A stretch of DNA of 64,000 nt, taken from contig ML986587.1 in NCBI GenBank assembly GCA_010094045.1, positions 124,001-188,000 of the forward strand. The letters are read 5' to 3'. Of this stretch, positions 11,351 through 23,066 are shown piece after piece. The translations under genes and the position numbers were made by a program. The number at the start of each line of letters is the position of its first letter. Position 1 is the stretch's first letter. The notes beneath the pieces are model-generated. The model saw nothing but the letters and a program-made list of their open reading frames with translations. It was not told the origin of the DNA and did no database searches. The DNA is from Lojkania enalia. Taxonomy: Eukaryota > Ascomycota > Dothideomycetes > Pleosporales.

Positions 11351-12441
11351 CTCAGAAGCGGAACCAAGATACTTTATAACATTGCAAGGATTTATTCGTA
11401 AGTCGTTCGGGTTCTTAATGGGTGGCAAAGAAAGAGCAGAACCGGACTGAGAAGATTGGTGCAGGTATGAGAACGGAACGCAGGGGGATTATCCTACCAA
11501 ACAAAGCGAGCGGAAGGGCAGGATGCTAATGTACTTAGTCCGGGAATTAAGAGGGCTGAGACCGGTGCGAGTGCAAGAAACAGATAAGATGGGGGTTTAG
11601 ACGGGACTGGTCCAAAAACGAATAGAGGATGACGACGCATTATGTGTGATGCATGCGCGGCTTCCAGTCTAGCGCCATAGTGACTGGTGACAAGTACAGG
11701 GACTAAGGGGCCTAATTATGAGACTTGGAGCTGGTTGTCTAGAGATGCCGCAGCCAAAAGGCCGGGAACTATGCCGCCGAAGGCATATCAGAGTCGGTAG
11801 GCTGGAAACTGTGAACGAATGATTGGTCCTCTATTTTGGGTGGGGTGGCCACAATAAGAATAGGTAGCAAGCAGCCGTTATAACCCACCTCGACGACCAC
11901 ACCACGTGAAAAAGCTTCATTTCAGTCGGGCCAGTGCCGACATCCGACCCGCGCCTTGGCTGAATTGCTGTGCCACACGACACACAACGCGACCAATATA
12001 ACATCTACTATTTCAACTATCTCAGTCCGCTCCAACTTCAAAGTAACGTTGAGGATGCGGGGTCCAAGCTAGAAGCGGATTGTATTAGTAAGATTTATTT
12101 TGCTGAGGAAGATTGGATTGGTGTTTAGCTATTTTTCGGTTTCGTACGCCTAGTCAGATAGAAATTTCCAATGGTATTTAGAAAGCAAAGACCTCTGCAA
12201 GTAATATACACCAATTACTTGTTGCTTACGCAACCCTAAGCTCCCGGACTCCAGCGCATCTAAAATGAATAAAGCAGGACGCGCATCTCGTACACGAGTA
12301 ATCGGAAATTAGTCCTGACATTGTCCACGGCCGGCTCACTAAATGTAGGATAGATTGAAAGAACTGACTAAAGACGCGTTATGCACTGTACTGAAACATT
12401 TCTTGTCCCTGTTGTAAATTGAGCGACGCCTTTGCTACTGG
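11351..12441. other. Intergenic
   Basis: About 1.1 kb between minus-strand genes. It contains upstream sequence of the SGNH gene and the SNF2 gene's 3' flank. An 8-bp inverted repeat at 12198-12205/12214-12221 is too short to interpret. No gene is supported. Confidence 0.5.
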
Positions 12442-15400
12442 TTACATCTGTGACGCCGGGCCTGTATGATGACCGCCAAATAAGCTGCTGCTCAAGGAAG
12501 AATCAGTTTGCTCATACCCATTCGAACCCGGAGGCAGAGCCAGTGGGGCTGGTAGCCCTAGGATTGGGATAGGTAATAGAGAAGGCATAGCACTGGCCAC
12601 ATTGATCTCGTTCAGGTCGTCGCGTCTGCTCTTCTTAGACAGATTATGCTCATCGTTACGCGGCCTCTTTACTGACTTCGCTCTGGGCCTTTCCGGAATT
12701 TTAATGTCTGAGAGCCCAAATCTGTGGTATTTTTCCCGACCTGGACGACCAAACACCTGTTGAGGAATCTCTAGCGCCGCAAACTGTGCAAATCCTTCAC
12801 ATTCACCAGGCTCTATAGGGAGGACTTTTGCATTTTGAATAATGTCTATGATCTTATTGTCATCTTCCAACATTTTGGCTTCTAGATGTTCGTTCCTAGA
12901 CATATTCTTAGCCCTATTAAAGATGGCTTCTTCAATAGTGCCCTCGAGAATTAAGGTCTCAACTAGCACCTCCTTCGTTTGACCTATGCGATGAGCCCGT
13001 TTAATCGCTTGTGCTTCAATACCAGGTCGATTGATTGGATTGACAATGAGGACTACACTTGCTGCGTTGAGGTTCAGACCTAAGGCACCACAGGCCACGT
13101 CGATTAAGAGGACGCGTACGTCTGGGTCCTCGTTGAAGAGTTTAACATACTGAGCCCTCTTGACATTATCCAATGTTCTTGCATAGATACGATGATTCAC
13201 GTAGAGCATCTCTAGACATTGCGCTAAGTAATATGCGCTATTCTCGCCGTCGTAGAATATAATAATCTTTTCGTTGGCCTGATATTTCATCACCGTTCCC
13301 ATCAAATAGGAAAGCTTCGCTGAAGTAGTACCCACAATGCGAGTATTTCGCAATGGGGATGTTTCCGGCAACTGCGCCTTCTCGTCTGCCGGGGTGAGTT
13401 TTCGTCTCTTTGGCAAGCTGGGAGACGAAAGCTGGGGATCGGCATACGCCTGGACCTGTGGAGGAACCTTCGAGGCAACATCTTCCAATAAAAGAATAGA
13501 CGACATGGGGGCTGATTTCTTTGAAGACGGCTTTTTCGGTGAAACATTCATGGAAACAGTTGATGTTCTTCGGCTCGTTGTCGGCTGGCCTTCCATACAA
13601 GATGATGGAACACCTCCTTTTGCCAGTTGTGGCTCCGCTGTGTCTTTGGCTCTTCGCTTTTTGATAGCATCTTCAGCCTCAGCTAACTGTATGAGCTTGG
13701 TCTTCCCTATTTCGCCAATCGATCTCAGACCCTCGCTCGGGTCATCAGACAAAATGTGGTGATCTACATGTGACTGGCCTTCTAACAATTGGGTGATCCC
13801 GATCATGGCGGGCTTTTCCGGGTACGCGAGTGCAAAAGATTGTTCCGACTCCGATGGCCAATCTTCAATAGCCATACCCACTTCATGTGTTTTGCTAAGC
13901 GCACACCAACGCTCAGATTCAAGAAGACTAGCGACGATTTTACTGCTTTCCAGAAGCATTTCGGCATCTGCCGCCGTGCATTTCTTATCGTTTTTGGACA
14001 AGTATTTGCTACTAGTCTCAAGCGTGCTTGCAACATCTTCCAAACTAAATCCAGTCCATGTGAAGTTAGACTGGCGCAAGTTTCTAATCAGACTTTGCCG
14101 TGCTTTTGCACTGTTCTTGTGGAAAAGATAATCTACATCAGACCGTTCGCTGGTGATGGCATTAGCTCGTAGAACCTGAATAAAGAGATTTGCAGTCATT
14201 TTGTCGAACCAGCAAGGCTTGAGATAGATTACTCGATGTCTCATTGGAGGGAGGATTATATCTCTTTCGACATCATCAGGTCGCGTTTTTACCACCATCC
14301 CTTCAAGAGTCCTTAAGAAGCAGGTCGAGAAACCCGAGAACGTTTTCTTGTATTGATGCTCATGCCGGTAGATGTACTCGTCCCATACCAGCCTTCCTTC
14401 ACTGCCTGAATCACACCACGGCCGAACCATCAAAAAATTCGACGCGAGAGACCCTAGAGCTTTTGCTGCGCCGCTTGTGTCGTCCTTGAGACTGAATTCT
14501 TTTCTCTGATCCACGGCTGACTCCCGGAGCAAAGCCTGCTCGTTTTCAGTCTCGAGGGTTGAAATATCAACTTCTACGCCCACCAAGTCTTTGGCTGGGG
14601 TGCCTGATACCACCCAACGCCTTTCGACATATAGCTGCTTAGCCAGGATGACAGCATTGGAGAAGTTGGATGAGAAGCTATGGCCTTCGTCAATGATTAT
14701 GCGAAGCCAGTGAAGATCTTTAAGAGGAGATTCGTAGGTACTGGTTTGCCTCGGTCGACCGTGCTCATCTGAACTATCCTGAATCTCTTGCTCGAAGCGA
14801 TTCTTAGAGAATAGTACAAGATCATACTGCAGAAGCTCATGTGCTGTGGGTAAATCGCTCCGGATCTTCATCTTTGGGTTATCATCCTGGAATCTCTTAC
14901 TCTTTGGTGCACGCTTCGATATTGTGTCCATTACTAATATCTTTAGGCTCCCCTTTAGTAAATGCTTCCGTATCTCCGTTTGCCACTGTTGAAGTAGATT
15001 TCGTGGAACAACGATGATTGTACCGCTACAAAGCATCAACCGTTTCGGAGGAGGGATTTTGGTGTTTCGGTTCATGCGAGTAGGCTCATATGGTATCTCA
15101 TAGTGAGGTGGATGTCTAGCAACAATTTCCTTGCATGTACTAAGGTTGATCGATTCGTCCGCCTCTAAACGTTCTAAATAAGCTTTTGCGGGAATAGAGT
15201 GGCGAGCTAGGGTGTCCGCAGCGACAACTGCAAGTAAGCCGACACGATCACGCACACGCCGAGGAGGTTGATACGCCGGAGGAATCCGGGGGAAATGGCC
15301 GATAGTTGCCAACACCACTGAGAGGCATATGATAGTTTTGCCGAGACCCATGGTCTCGGCCAGAATACCTCCTCGATTTGCTTCGTAGAAACGCGGTTCT

Positions 15401-16323
15401 TTGAGAATTGAGCCATCTCTAGCTCCAAAAAAGAAACTCTCTCCTGTTGGGGATTGCCGCACTTCTAGTCGAGGATCGAGTTGCAACTGAGGTGCTGATT
15501 CTCGCTGAAGCATGATACTTGCAGATCTGGCTTGATAAGGATAAAGCCGACTCTTTAGCCCACGCAATGGCTGATCGTCATATTCTTCCGGGTTTATTGG
15601 CGAAGTAGAGTCGAGCAATTCTTCTACTGCAATCCTCGTGTATCGATCCTTAATACGCGCTGGCGAAGGCGTTGGAGACGGTAACTTGTTAAAGAGATAG
15701 AAGAGAGACACATTTTCAGCACTTGCCCAGGGATCAAAGGGTCGGGGCTTCGCCTCCGAAATATTTCCAGACCAGACTTCGGCCGAGCTATCAACCCGAT
15801 GCAGAAGCTCTCGTAGCGCAGATTTTAGACTTTTGCTTTTGCGATCAATGAACCGGCGTCCCCAGTCTTCAGGGAGAACATAAACTCGGATAATATTAGG
15901 AGTGAGATTTCCATCAGGTAGGCGGTGAAGGAACAAACGAATCCAGCCAGCTTCCAATAATTTTGCAGCTTCGGTCCCAATTATCAATTTCAATTCATCG
16001 GGTAAAAGTGGAAACAGTAGTTCGATCCATTCTGTATCAGATGGTCCTGGAAAAAGCGATATTGGAAGAGCCTCGTCGATGCGAAGACACCCCAAAGCGA
16101 CGTATCGGTTGATTTCTATGAGATATGGTTCCCTATCGGATTGGCCTGAAGAGGTAGATGTCATTGGCGTAGCGACTGGCGTTGCATAAGATGTTGATTG
16201 GGAATCCACAAGCGATACCTCATCCCGATCTGATATCCGGGTTGATGTTTTGGCCAGGTATGATTCAATATTAGGGTGCTGCATTGGCTCATTGGAAGCC
16301 TCACCGAGCCATGAACCATTCAT
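12442..16323 (-). CDS. SNF2-family ATPase/helicase-like protein
   Basis: Single exon, 1293 aa. It has the split ATPase of SNF2 chromatin or DNA-repair translocases. Motif I is ETMGLGKT (GLGKT at 326-330) and the Walker B box is DEGH at 545-548. A long insertion separates the lobes. The helicase-C lobe ends with motif VI, IKRAHRIGQ, near 1105-1115. The N-terminal 300 residues are not a recognised accessory domain, and the C-terminal tail is basic (KRPR, KKSRR), consistent with nuclear import. No RING finger typical of RAD5/ULS1 was seen between the lobes, so it is not assigned to RAD5. It probably uses ATP to move along or remodel DNA-protein complexes; partners are unknown. Confidence 0.9.
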   Translation of the reverse strand: MNGSWLGEASNEPMQHPNIESYLAKTSTRISDRDEVSLVDSQSTSYATPVATPMTSTSSGQSDREPYLIEINRYVALGCLRIDEALPISLFPGPSDTEWIELLFPLLPDELKLIIGTEAAKLLEAGWIRLFLHRLPDGNLTPNIIRVYVLPEDWGRRFIDRKSKSLKSALRELLHRVDSSAEVWSGNISEAKPRPFDPWASAENVSLFYLFNKLPSPTPSPARIKDRYTRIAVEELLDSTSPINPEEYDDQPLRGLKSRLYPYQARSASIMLQRESAPQLQLDPRLEVRQSPTGESFFFGARDGSILKEPRFYEANRGGILAETMGLGKTIICLSVVLATIGHFPRIPPAYQPPRRVRDRVGLLAVVAADTLARHSIPAKAYLERLEADESINLSTCKEIVARHPPHYEIPYEPTRMNRNTKIPPPKRLMLCSGTIIVVPRNLLQQWQTEIRKHLLKGSLKILVMDTISKRAPKSKRFQDDNPKMKIRSDLPTAHELLQYDLVLFSKNRFEQEIQDSSDEHGRPRQTSTYESPLKDLHWLRIIIDEGHSFSSNFSNAVILAKQLYVERRWVVSGTPAKDLVGVEVDISTLETENEQALLRESAVDQRKEFSLKDDTSGAAKALGSLASNFLMVRPWCDSGSEGRLVWDEYIYRHEHQYKKTFSGFSTCFLRTLEGMVVKTRPDDVERDIILPPMRHRVIYLKPCWFDKMTANLFIQVLRANAITSERSDVDYLFHKNSAKARQSLIRNLRQSNFTWTGFSLEDVASTLETSSKYLSKNDKKCTAADAEMLLESSKIVASLLESERWCALSKTHEVGMAIEDWPSESEQSFALAYPEKPAMIGITQLLEGQSHVDHHILSDDPSEGLRSIGEIGKTKLIQLAEAEDAIKKRRAKDTAEPQLAKGGVPSSCMEGQPTTSRRTSTVSMNVSPKKPSSKKSAPMSSILLLEDVASKVPPQVQAYADPQLSSPSLPKRRKLTPADEKAQLPETSPLRNTRIVGTTSAKLSYLMGTVMKYQANEKIIIFYDGENSAYYLAQCLEMLYVNHRIYARTLDNVKRAQYVKLFNEDPDVRVLLIDVACGALGLNLNAASVVLIVNPINRPGIEAQAIKRAHRIGQTKEVLVETLILEGTIEEAIFNRAKNMSRNEHLEAKMLEDDNKIIDIIQNAKVLPIEPGECEGFAQFAALEIPQQVFGRPGREKYHRFGLSDIKIPERPRAKSVKRPRNDEHNLSKKSRRDDLNEINVASAMPSLLPIPILGLPAPLALPPGSNGYEQTDSSLSSSLFGGHHTGPASQM

Positions 16324-16768
16324 GATTCAGGTAAAGGTTCATGACTCGGGAACTAATATATTTGGGTAATGGAAGACGACTTGGTAAAGGGCCCGGAATA
16401 CTGTAGTTCAGGAAGAACTGAAAAGTCATACTACACGAGAGAGGCACCAGCGAGGCAGTGCACGGGCCCGAGACTAGTGACTTTTTGCATCAAGAAGTCT
16501 TGGCGACCTGAGCAAGGTAGGTGAACCCCAGACTCATTATTTAATTATGTCCAAACCTCCCGAATGTTCACTTTCAAGAATAGAATGACGCTTATGCTGT
16601 CTATTGCGCATGTGCAAGCTCAACTAGTATATTCATTTTCATTCTATGTACTTAAGGTAACGGAAAACATCACACCCAAACTCCTCTACGCCGTGCTGAA
16701 CGAGCGCTAAACCTCTAATGAACACGCAATAAGACACTTTTCCTTAACGACGGAGCCTACTTCATCTC
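16324..16768. other. Intergenic, SNF2 promoter side
   Basis: A 445 bp gap between the aminotransferase 3' end and the SNF2 start. Nothing beyond probable UTR and promoter sequence is seen. Confidence 0.5.
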
Positions 16769-18323
16769 TTATCGGCCCTTCTTTCCCCTCGCTTGTTCAC
16801 CTTGGCCCCAGACGCTTTCCATAGCTTCTCCCAATATCGCCATACCTTCTGCAATCTCATTCTCAGTTATCACAAGCGGCGGGACGAAGCGAAGTGTGTT
16901 TGTTCCGCAAGTGATGACCAGCAATCCCCGTTCCCTGGCAGCAGTTACGACAGGTGTTGGATCGGCGTTCAGTTGTAGTCCAAGAATCAAACCTTTACCC
17001 CTAATCTCAGAGATCTGTTCTGGGAACCGCTTTTGGAGTGTTGAGAAGTACTGGCGGAACAGTTGTTCTTTCGCGGGTACCGCGGCTAGAATATCGGGGG
17101 ATGACAATCGGGTGAGGATATATGATGCTACACGGCAAGCGAGAGGATTGCCGCCAAAGGTAGTGCCATGGTCTCCCGTCTTAATGTGGTTGCAAACAAA
17201 GTCGTTTACTATTGTGGCGCCGATAGGGAATCCGTTCCCCAGAGCCTTTGCCGTAGTAATAATATCTGGGTGGCATTCATTGGGATATCCTGCATGCGCC
17301 CAGAACGTGCCTGTCCTGGCCAACCCACACTGAATCTCATCATAGATAAGGACAGCGTTGACCTCTGTGCACCGTTTCCTGAGCGCCAGAAGAAACTCAG
17401 GCGTTGCGACATTTACACCACCTTCACCCTGAATCGGCTCAACAATGACGCCACATGTTCTTTCCGTTACCAAACCTTTGATAGCACCCACATCGTTAAA
17501 TGTCCCGTATCTGAAACCTGGGACCATGGGCGAGAACGGCGCCTGATACTTTGGGTTTGGCGTTGCGCTTAAGCTACCCATCGTCCGACCATGGAAGGAG
17601 TTATTGAAGGAGATGATTTCGTGCTTTGATCCGTCTGGGGAGACCGACTTGCCCACCTTGCGGGCAAACTTTAAAGCGGCCTCATTCGCCTCAGAACCGC
17701 TATTGCAGATGAATGTACGGGTAGCCGTGCTCATGCCGCCTGTCGCATGAGTAAGCTGGACAAGTTGCTTAGAAAGTTGGCCTGTATGTGGATTGTGGTA
17801 GAGATTTGATGTGTGAACGAGTTGCTTTGCCTATATGGACACTTGTTAGTATTCTAGCTTCCCTTATCCTAGTTAAAGGATGCTCCACGGACCTGTTCAG
17901 CAAGCACAGCAGCCATCCCCTCGTCACAATGGCCTAACGCGTTGACAGCGATACCGGCTGTGAAGTCTAGATATTTCCTATTTTCTACGTCCCACATATA
18001 GCACCCTTCTCCCTTCTCGAACATCGGTGGTGGTCGGACATAGGTAGGCACCATGTACGAGAGCTGTGAATTTACGAGACCCGTGGTTTTGGAAGTATTT
18101 GGTGGGTCAGCATTAGGTAAGGACGATTCCCGCTGTTGATATTAATAGAGCTATTAATAGTATTCGTGGCTAGAGTACTTACTGCTATTGATTCCTTTAC
18201 GTCTTGGGGAAGGTTTGAATCTTTCAGAGCAGCGGATAAGGATGACGCAAATCGCAGGGAGCAATTGACGGGTGGAACCCGCAGCGCAGTCGGTGCCCGC
18301 CTAAAGGTGAGTCGGAATGCCAT
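16769..18323 (-). CDS. ARG8: Acetylornithine aminotransferase, mitochondrial
   Basis: Three exons: 18323-18183, 18132-17893 and 17830-16769 (480 aa); introns are 50 and 62 bp. A class-III PLP aminotransferase that converts N-acetylglutamate semialdehyde to N2-acetylornithine in mitochondrial arginine synthesis. The first 28 residues are Arg/Ala/Ser-rich with no acid, a typical mitochondrial presequence. Family landmarks follow in order: the N-terminal substrate region (MVPTYVRPP, GCYMWDVE), CNSGSEANEAALKFAR, the NSFHGRT loop, YDEIQCGLARTG and the PLP lysine Lys322 in TTAKALGNG. Length and order match yeast Arg8 and fungal orthologues. A closely related ornithine aminotransferase is excluded mainly by the presequence and the acetylornithine-type motifs. 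Confidence 0.94.
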
Positions 18324-18751
18324 TTAGGAGTAAGGAAACGACGAAAAGAAGGTGTTCGACAGTTGTAGTCGGGGTATCACGCGGGAAGGTGACTTCGAGT
18401 TGGTATGACTGGTAAATTTTCGGACCCTACTTTATCGATAAGGCACAATGCATGTCACTAATGCCGATCTCGGCGGTGTTGTCTGAACTTCGCTGAGCGT
18501 TATTCCAACTTCAGTCATCCAGTAGTCTCCAGTTTTTCTCTTAGTTTTTAAGTTATGTTCGGTTAGTACATCATATGAATAGTTCGTGTTATGAGGAACG
18601 TTTCACTGAATAGCTGAACGATCAAGCAACGCTCGCGGATTCTATTAGCTATACTGTTCAAGCGGTCGGGCTTTCTTATTGTCACTTCTAGATGTTCAAT
18701 GCTCGTGTCCACAGGTCCAATTCTTGTAAAGCAGAAGATATCGCATCCTAA
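18324..18751. other. Intergenic, aminotransferase upstream region
   Basis: A 428 bp gap upstream of the acetylornithine aminotransferase. No perfect TGACTCA (CPC1/GCN4) site was noticed. No gene is present. Confidence 0.45.
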
Positions 18752-19481
18752 TTAATGCTTCTTGGTCCCCTTTTCCTTTGTTTTGTCCTCGATAAGCCCA
18801 TCTAGCCTCCAGAAACTCGTGACCCCTTCCACAAAGCAACTCCCCACCCAAGCCCACCAGATACCCTCATCCATCAATAAGTTATGCTTCTCCAACTTCT
18901 TGACCATTTGGGTGCTCTCGAATGCGTGAATGGCGCACATAATGGTAAAGAGATACGGCTGGATGGTTAAGCAAAAGCTCGAAAAAGCCGGATATCTGAA
19001 TAACAGATAGTCGAACAGGAGGGACCCGGGTTTGAAATTAGCCGGGCGCCAAAAAGCAAGGTAAGTCAGCAAACAGACACTGAAGTTTACAAAGTGGAAG
19101 GGTTTCGTATAAGGCGGAATGTACTTTGCGATCCTGATGTCGCTCCGTCCAAGGCCTTTCAAGCAGTCCTGGTCTAGCTTAACGAGCCTTTCGCGAGCCT
19201 CTCGTAGGGATCCAAGAGGAGGGTCAAACTTGATGATTTCCTCTTTGCGCCCGTATTCAAACGTCATCCGGTCGAGGTTGATGTCTGTCATTTTGGCGTG
19301 CCGCACCGTTAATGGAGGAAGCTCTTTAGCATATTCAAGATACCGTCGGACCTAGATACAGTCAACATTAGAGTTGACTATTCCAGGAAATTTTGCAGCC
19401 TACCGAATCTTGATGATCGGCGTTCATGTGTTTTATGATACGCTCTTTGGCTGTAGCCTCTTGAGCTTCCGAAGACGCCAT
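18752..19481 (-). CDS. DUF2470-domain membrane protein
   Basis: Two exons, 19481-19404 and 19351-18752 (225 aa), with a 52 bp intron directly after the NADHQDS motif. The N-terminal half matches DUF2470 (the domain also found at the C-terminus of haem-utilisation and glutamyl-tRNA-reductase-binding proteins): KHMNADHQDS, then TDINLDRMTFEYG and the PPLGSLREARERL stretch. The second half is hydrophobic, with likely membrane segments around residues 115-135 and 150-172, and ends in a Lys-rich tail. In fungi this two-part arrangement is a conserved protein of unknown function; haem binding is only an inference from the domain. The short first exon is needed to complete the domain. Confidence 0.85.
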
Positions 19482-20407
19482 TGTTGGAAGAATACTCTCT
19501 ACGGATGCTTAGTATGAATCACTTTGACCGACAGCGCCTAGAGCGAAATGGAGTGGAGCGGAGTGTATATCAACAGGAGTGGAATCCGAAATCTCCAATT
19601 CCCGACCCCGCGTTGGCCCGTGCCCTGTCACCACCCATTTAAATGAACTTCGTTCCTCCCCTCTAATAATGCCCATATCCCTCAGACATTTTTCTTTGTC
19701 TCTTATGTTTCCACAGTTTATAGTATATAGATATCAGCAATGAGAATGATGCTCGGGCACACTTGACTGACGGTATGTTCCGTCCCATTGAGGCTTAGAG
19801 TTGACTCAAGGACAGAACCATATCCAGCTTTGGGAGCCTCTCGTCATCTCTCGATCGCATGCATGTTAAAGCACCGCATAAGTCCAGAGCGAGCCTAGAA
19901 ATTAGCGAGTCGTGTCCTTAGACTTCCAAAAATACTATGATCGAGCGTGATCCGAGTAGTAGAACTACTAGATACAGAATAGACTTTCGGGACGTCGTCG
20001 TCAAGGGTGCCTGGAGCCGACACCGAGTGACGCACAACCTTGAAAGTGTCGTAGAGCGCGTCCGCTGCAAGTTTGTGGCTAGCGCAGGTTCGAGGAAAGC
20101 TCCTAGCCCCCAATTACAGCGGGATGATCTGTACAGGGAATTAGAGCAAGTTTTGGTGCCACGCGATGGGTGTTTTGGTAGGATGTGCTACTTGTTGCGT
20201 CAGAGTGCAGATGCGGGTGGCTCGTGGGCAGGGATCACCGAGCACCTCCTCTGCATCAAACAGGTTCCTGTCCTCGGTCAATTCTCTTTTACCATTTTGT
20301 TCATCACCCTACAGCCCCGTCTCTAATAAACCCTCTCCCCTTTTTTTTGCTTTGCAATCACTTCTCGTCCACTTCAGTCATACACTACCTGCATAACACA
20401 CTACAAT
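19482..20407. other. Intergenic between divergent genes
   Basis: Shared upstream region of the minus-strand DUF2470 gene and the plus-strand low-complexity gene. A 129-codon open frame at 19937-20326 has no family features. A TGACTCA heptamer sits at 19802-19808 but far from either start, so no regulatory claim is made. Pyrimidine-rich sequence before 20408 looks like a fungal 5' UTR. Confidence 0.45.
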
Positions 20408-21165
20408 ATGGCGGATACTATTGACGAGACCAAGCAATCTATCGCCGGAGAGGGAAACGCAGACATCAACGCTTCGCTCGGAGGAAAAGGCAATGCAGAG
20501 AGTTCGAGTAAGAAAACCGAAAAGAAAACCCCAAAGAAGCTGGGCAGCAAGAAGCAACCCCAGCAACAGCCCACTCCTGAGCCCACGCCTGCCCCCGAAA
20601 GTGATGGTGAAGGAGAGGCTGAGGACGTACCCGCAGGAAGGAAACAGACCAACGGCCCTGCCGACGACTCTGACCCCGAACCACAACCGCAAAAGTCGCA
20701 ATCCAGGCGGCGTCAATCCCGTGGACGAGGCCGTCGAGGCGTTGCTGACTCCGACACTGAATCTGTTGCGCGGTCCGATGTTTCTACTGCCGGAGGCCGT
20801 CGCAACCGCCAGCGACAGCGCAAGCAACAGGGAGGGCAATCCGGGCCTCTCAATGGTATTGCTGAGGGCCTTCCAGGAGGCGAGCTTGTCAACGGTGCCG
20901 GCGACATGGTGCAGAACACCGCTGGTAACGCCGTTAACACAGTCGGCAACACCGCTGGCAAGGCGCTTGGAGGCCTCACCGGCGGCAGCAAGGATGACGA
21001 CGACGAAGGAAAGGGCGAACAGTTGCGATTAAGGTTAGAGCTTAATCTCGACATTGAAGTGCAGCTCAAAGCCAAAATTCATGGTGACCTGACACTGGGA
21101 CTACTGTAAGTTTTCTCTAAGCGTTCAATTGCGGCATGCGCACGCTGACTTGGGGCAGCAATTGA
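20408..21165 (+). CDS. Disordered protein with C-terminal LKAxIxGDLTL module (paralogue A)
   Basis: Two exons, 20408-21105 and 21159-21165 (234 aa). The last exon is only 7 bases: it completes one Leu codon and adds Asn plus stop, after a 53 bp GTAAGT intron. The first 110 residues are rich in Lys, Ser, Pro, Gln and acidic residues, followed by an Arg-rich patch (SRRRQSRGRGRR) and a Gly/Asn/Ala region resembling a repeat (NTVGNTAGKALGG). The C-terminus is an alternating hydrophobic segment, LRLRLELNLDIEV then LKAKIHGDLTL, shared with the next gene. No known enzyme fold is seen. The Arg-rich patch could bind RNA or direct nuclear entry, but this is a guess. Function is unknown. Confidence 0.8.
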
Positions 21166-21871
21166 GCATTCGGCAAGGACTCTTTTGTGCAATGGCCGGT
21201 AACATTCATTTTCCTCGATGTACGAAAGTTGGAGCTTTTCATCTAATCTATTTCATTTGGGGTCGCGTTGGCTCTTTGTAATATAAACTCGTCTAATAGC
21301 TCTGCATTGAAAAGCTCTGTGCCCTCAACTAGCTAGTCGATGAATGCGAAGCATAATTGTTCAATACAATGTTCAATTTTTTGGACTGACCAAGCTGCAG
21401 GGAGCTTGGGCCACCACCATGCAGCATGATCCGTTCATTCTACTCCATCCTCGTCATCCTGCCAACTTTCGGCGTCTTGCCGCGTAATCGCATGAAAATC
21501 AACCAACATACCCATTTATAGGGCTTCCGTTCTATGGCTCAGACGGGTATGCGATAGGAGCATCGGAAGCGCCATGTGTGACGAGTGTTAGCCTCTCGAC
21601 CCCTGACGTCACCCATCGACGATCAGCCCAGAGGACGGGCGGGGATATCTCTATTGCGGCGAGGACTGGGATCCAAGCCACCGTCCGCATCAATCTTGTT
21701 TTTGGCCCGGCTGGCTGGTTGGTCTGGCCCTGGATAGTACTCCGCGCATCTCCTACATCTTCTCCGCATCCAACCTACACTTCCCCTCGGTCGCGTTGAA
21801 CTTGTAACCTTGAGCGTGACATATCAGTGCTGTATCCACACTCTCCACCCGTCAACCACATCACCGCCATC
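21166..21871. other. Intergenic between the paralogue pair
   Basis: A 706 bp spacer between two head-to-tail genes, with the terminator of the first and promoter of the second. No extra gene is supported; a 73-codon frame at 21578-21799 has no signature. Confidence 0.5.
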
Positions 21872-22439
21872 ATGTCTGATTCCGAGGATTCCCAGCCGCA
21901 CGAGCGCACCATGATGCAGCAGCAAAAGGCAGAGAACGCAAAGAAACAGGCCAAGCGCGACGCGGGTCTTCAGTCCGCCAAATCTAGGTCCTCATCCCGG
22001 CGTGCTCGTCGACAACGAATTCAGAAGGGCATAGAGGAGGGCAAATACATGAAGACGACTTCTCTAGAAGCTCTCGAGGAAGCAGATGCAAATGGCGAAT
22101 TGAACCAAATGCAAATGTTCGAGCGCATCGGACCGGACAGTACGTCCATGGATGGACCGGTCACCCACGCAAGAGCCATGCGAGGCGAGATTCCGATGCG
22201 AGGAACAGACCCGAACCAACCTTATCGGATGGAACCGCAGAAGTCGCAGAGTGCACTAGATGAACAGGACGGGCTGAAGTTGAAGTTGGAAGCAAACCTA
22301 GAAGTTGAAATTGAGCTCAAGGCGTCCATAAGGGGTGATTTGACTCTGTCATTATTGTAAGTTGAGCCGTTATTTATTTGGCTATCCCCTATCGGCCAAT
22401 TCCAGGCTGATTACTTATCATGTTAATAACAGGCAATAG
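21872..22439 (+). CDS. Small basic protein with C-terminal LKAxIxGDLTL module (paralogue B)
   Basis: Two exons, 21872-22356 and 22433-22439 (163 aa). As in the upstream neighbour, the last exon is 7 bases, completing a Leu codon and adding one residue (Gln) and stop, and the intron sits at the same codon and phase. Residues 10-55 are rich in Gln, Lys, Arg and Ser (KSRSSSRRARRQRIQKG). The middle contains KTTSLEALEEADANGEL, and the end is LKLKLEANLEVEI then LKASIRGDLTLSLL. The ATG at 21872 follows ACCGCCATC, a good fungal start context. A further ATG-free frame upstream is open but not needed. No known function; the shared tail and splice site show common ancestry with the neighbour. Confidence 0.82.
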
Positions 22440-23066
22440 TGCATGATGCTTCGCGAATGATTACTTCGACAACCTTGGTTGGACCACGACTAGTGCTATT
22501 GTGGCTTTCCACAGGAGTTTCCTTTCGATATCTGTACTATTTTTGCACTTGTTGAGCGTTGGGAGTCAAGTTTATAAATTAATGATATTCTAAAAAATAA
22601 TTTTGAAGAGATTTCGTAATTTTACGCTTCCGTCTTGACCTTCTGATCAGATTAAAGCATCCATTCACGACTGAACCCACCATTTTCCCCGTGACTACGA
22701 GCAGGCGCCCTTATTTTGGAAAATGAAGATCATGGAAATCCATTGACGTCTTAAATGAGGATCAATTTTCGAGATGCTGGTGTTGGGGAAACCAAGGCTC
22801 TGCTTTGCGTTTCCTAGACTATTGACTCGGTTCCAGTGCCATACCACACTTCATCGTCAACCTACCCTAAGTCTGAAAGTATTAGGCCACATATGGTGAT
22901 CCGCACACTGGAATAAATAGTTGGTATGATTTTTTTACAAATATCCACACTGAAGCTAAAAGATTAGGATCTATTCAGTCTGAATTTCTAGTTTCACACT
23001 TATTCCTTTCTGCATGCACACAGCCTACCTACGCTTCCTATTAGTCGTTCCCCAGATATCGCAAAA
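22440..23066. other. Intergenic
   Basis: A 627 bp spacer that looks A/T-richer than the genes on either side. No gene, RNA or repeat is recognised; a promoter for the next plus-strand gene is expected. Confidence 0.5.

Noticed and set aside
12198..12221. 8-bp inverted repeat CAAGTAAT/ATTACTTG
   Set aside because: Too short, no associated gene end or element; expected by chance in 64 kb.
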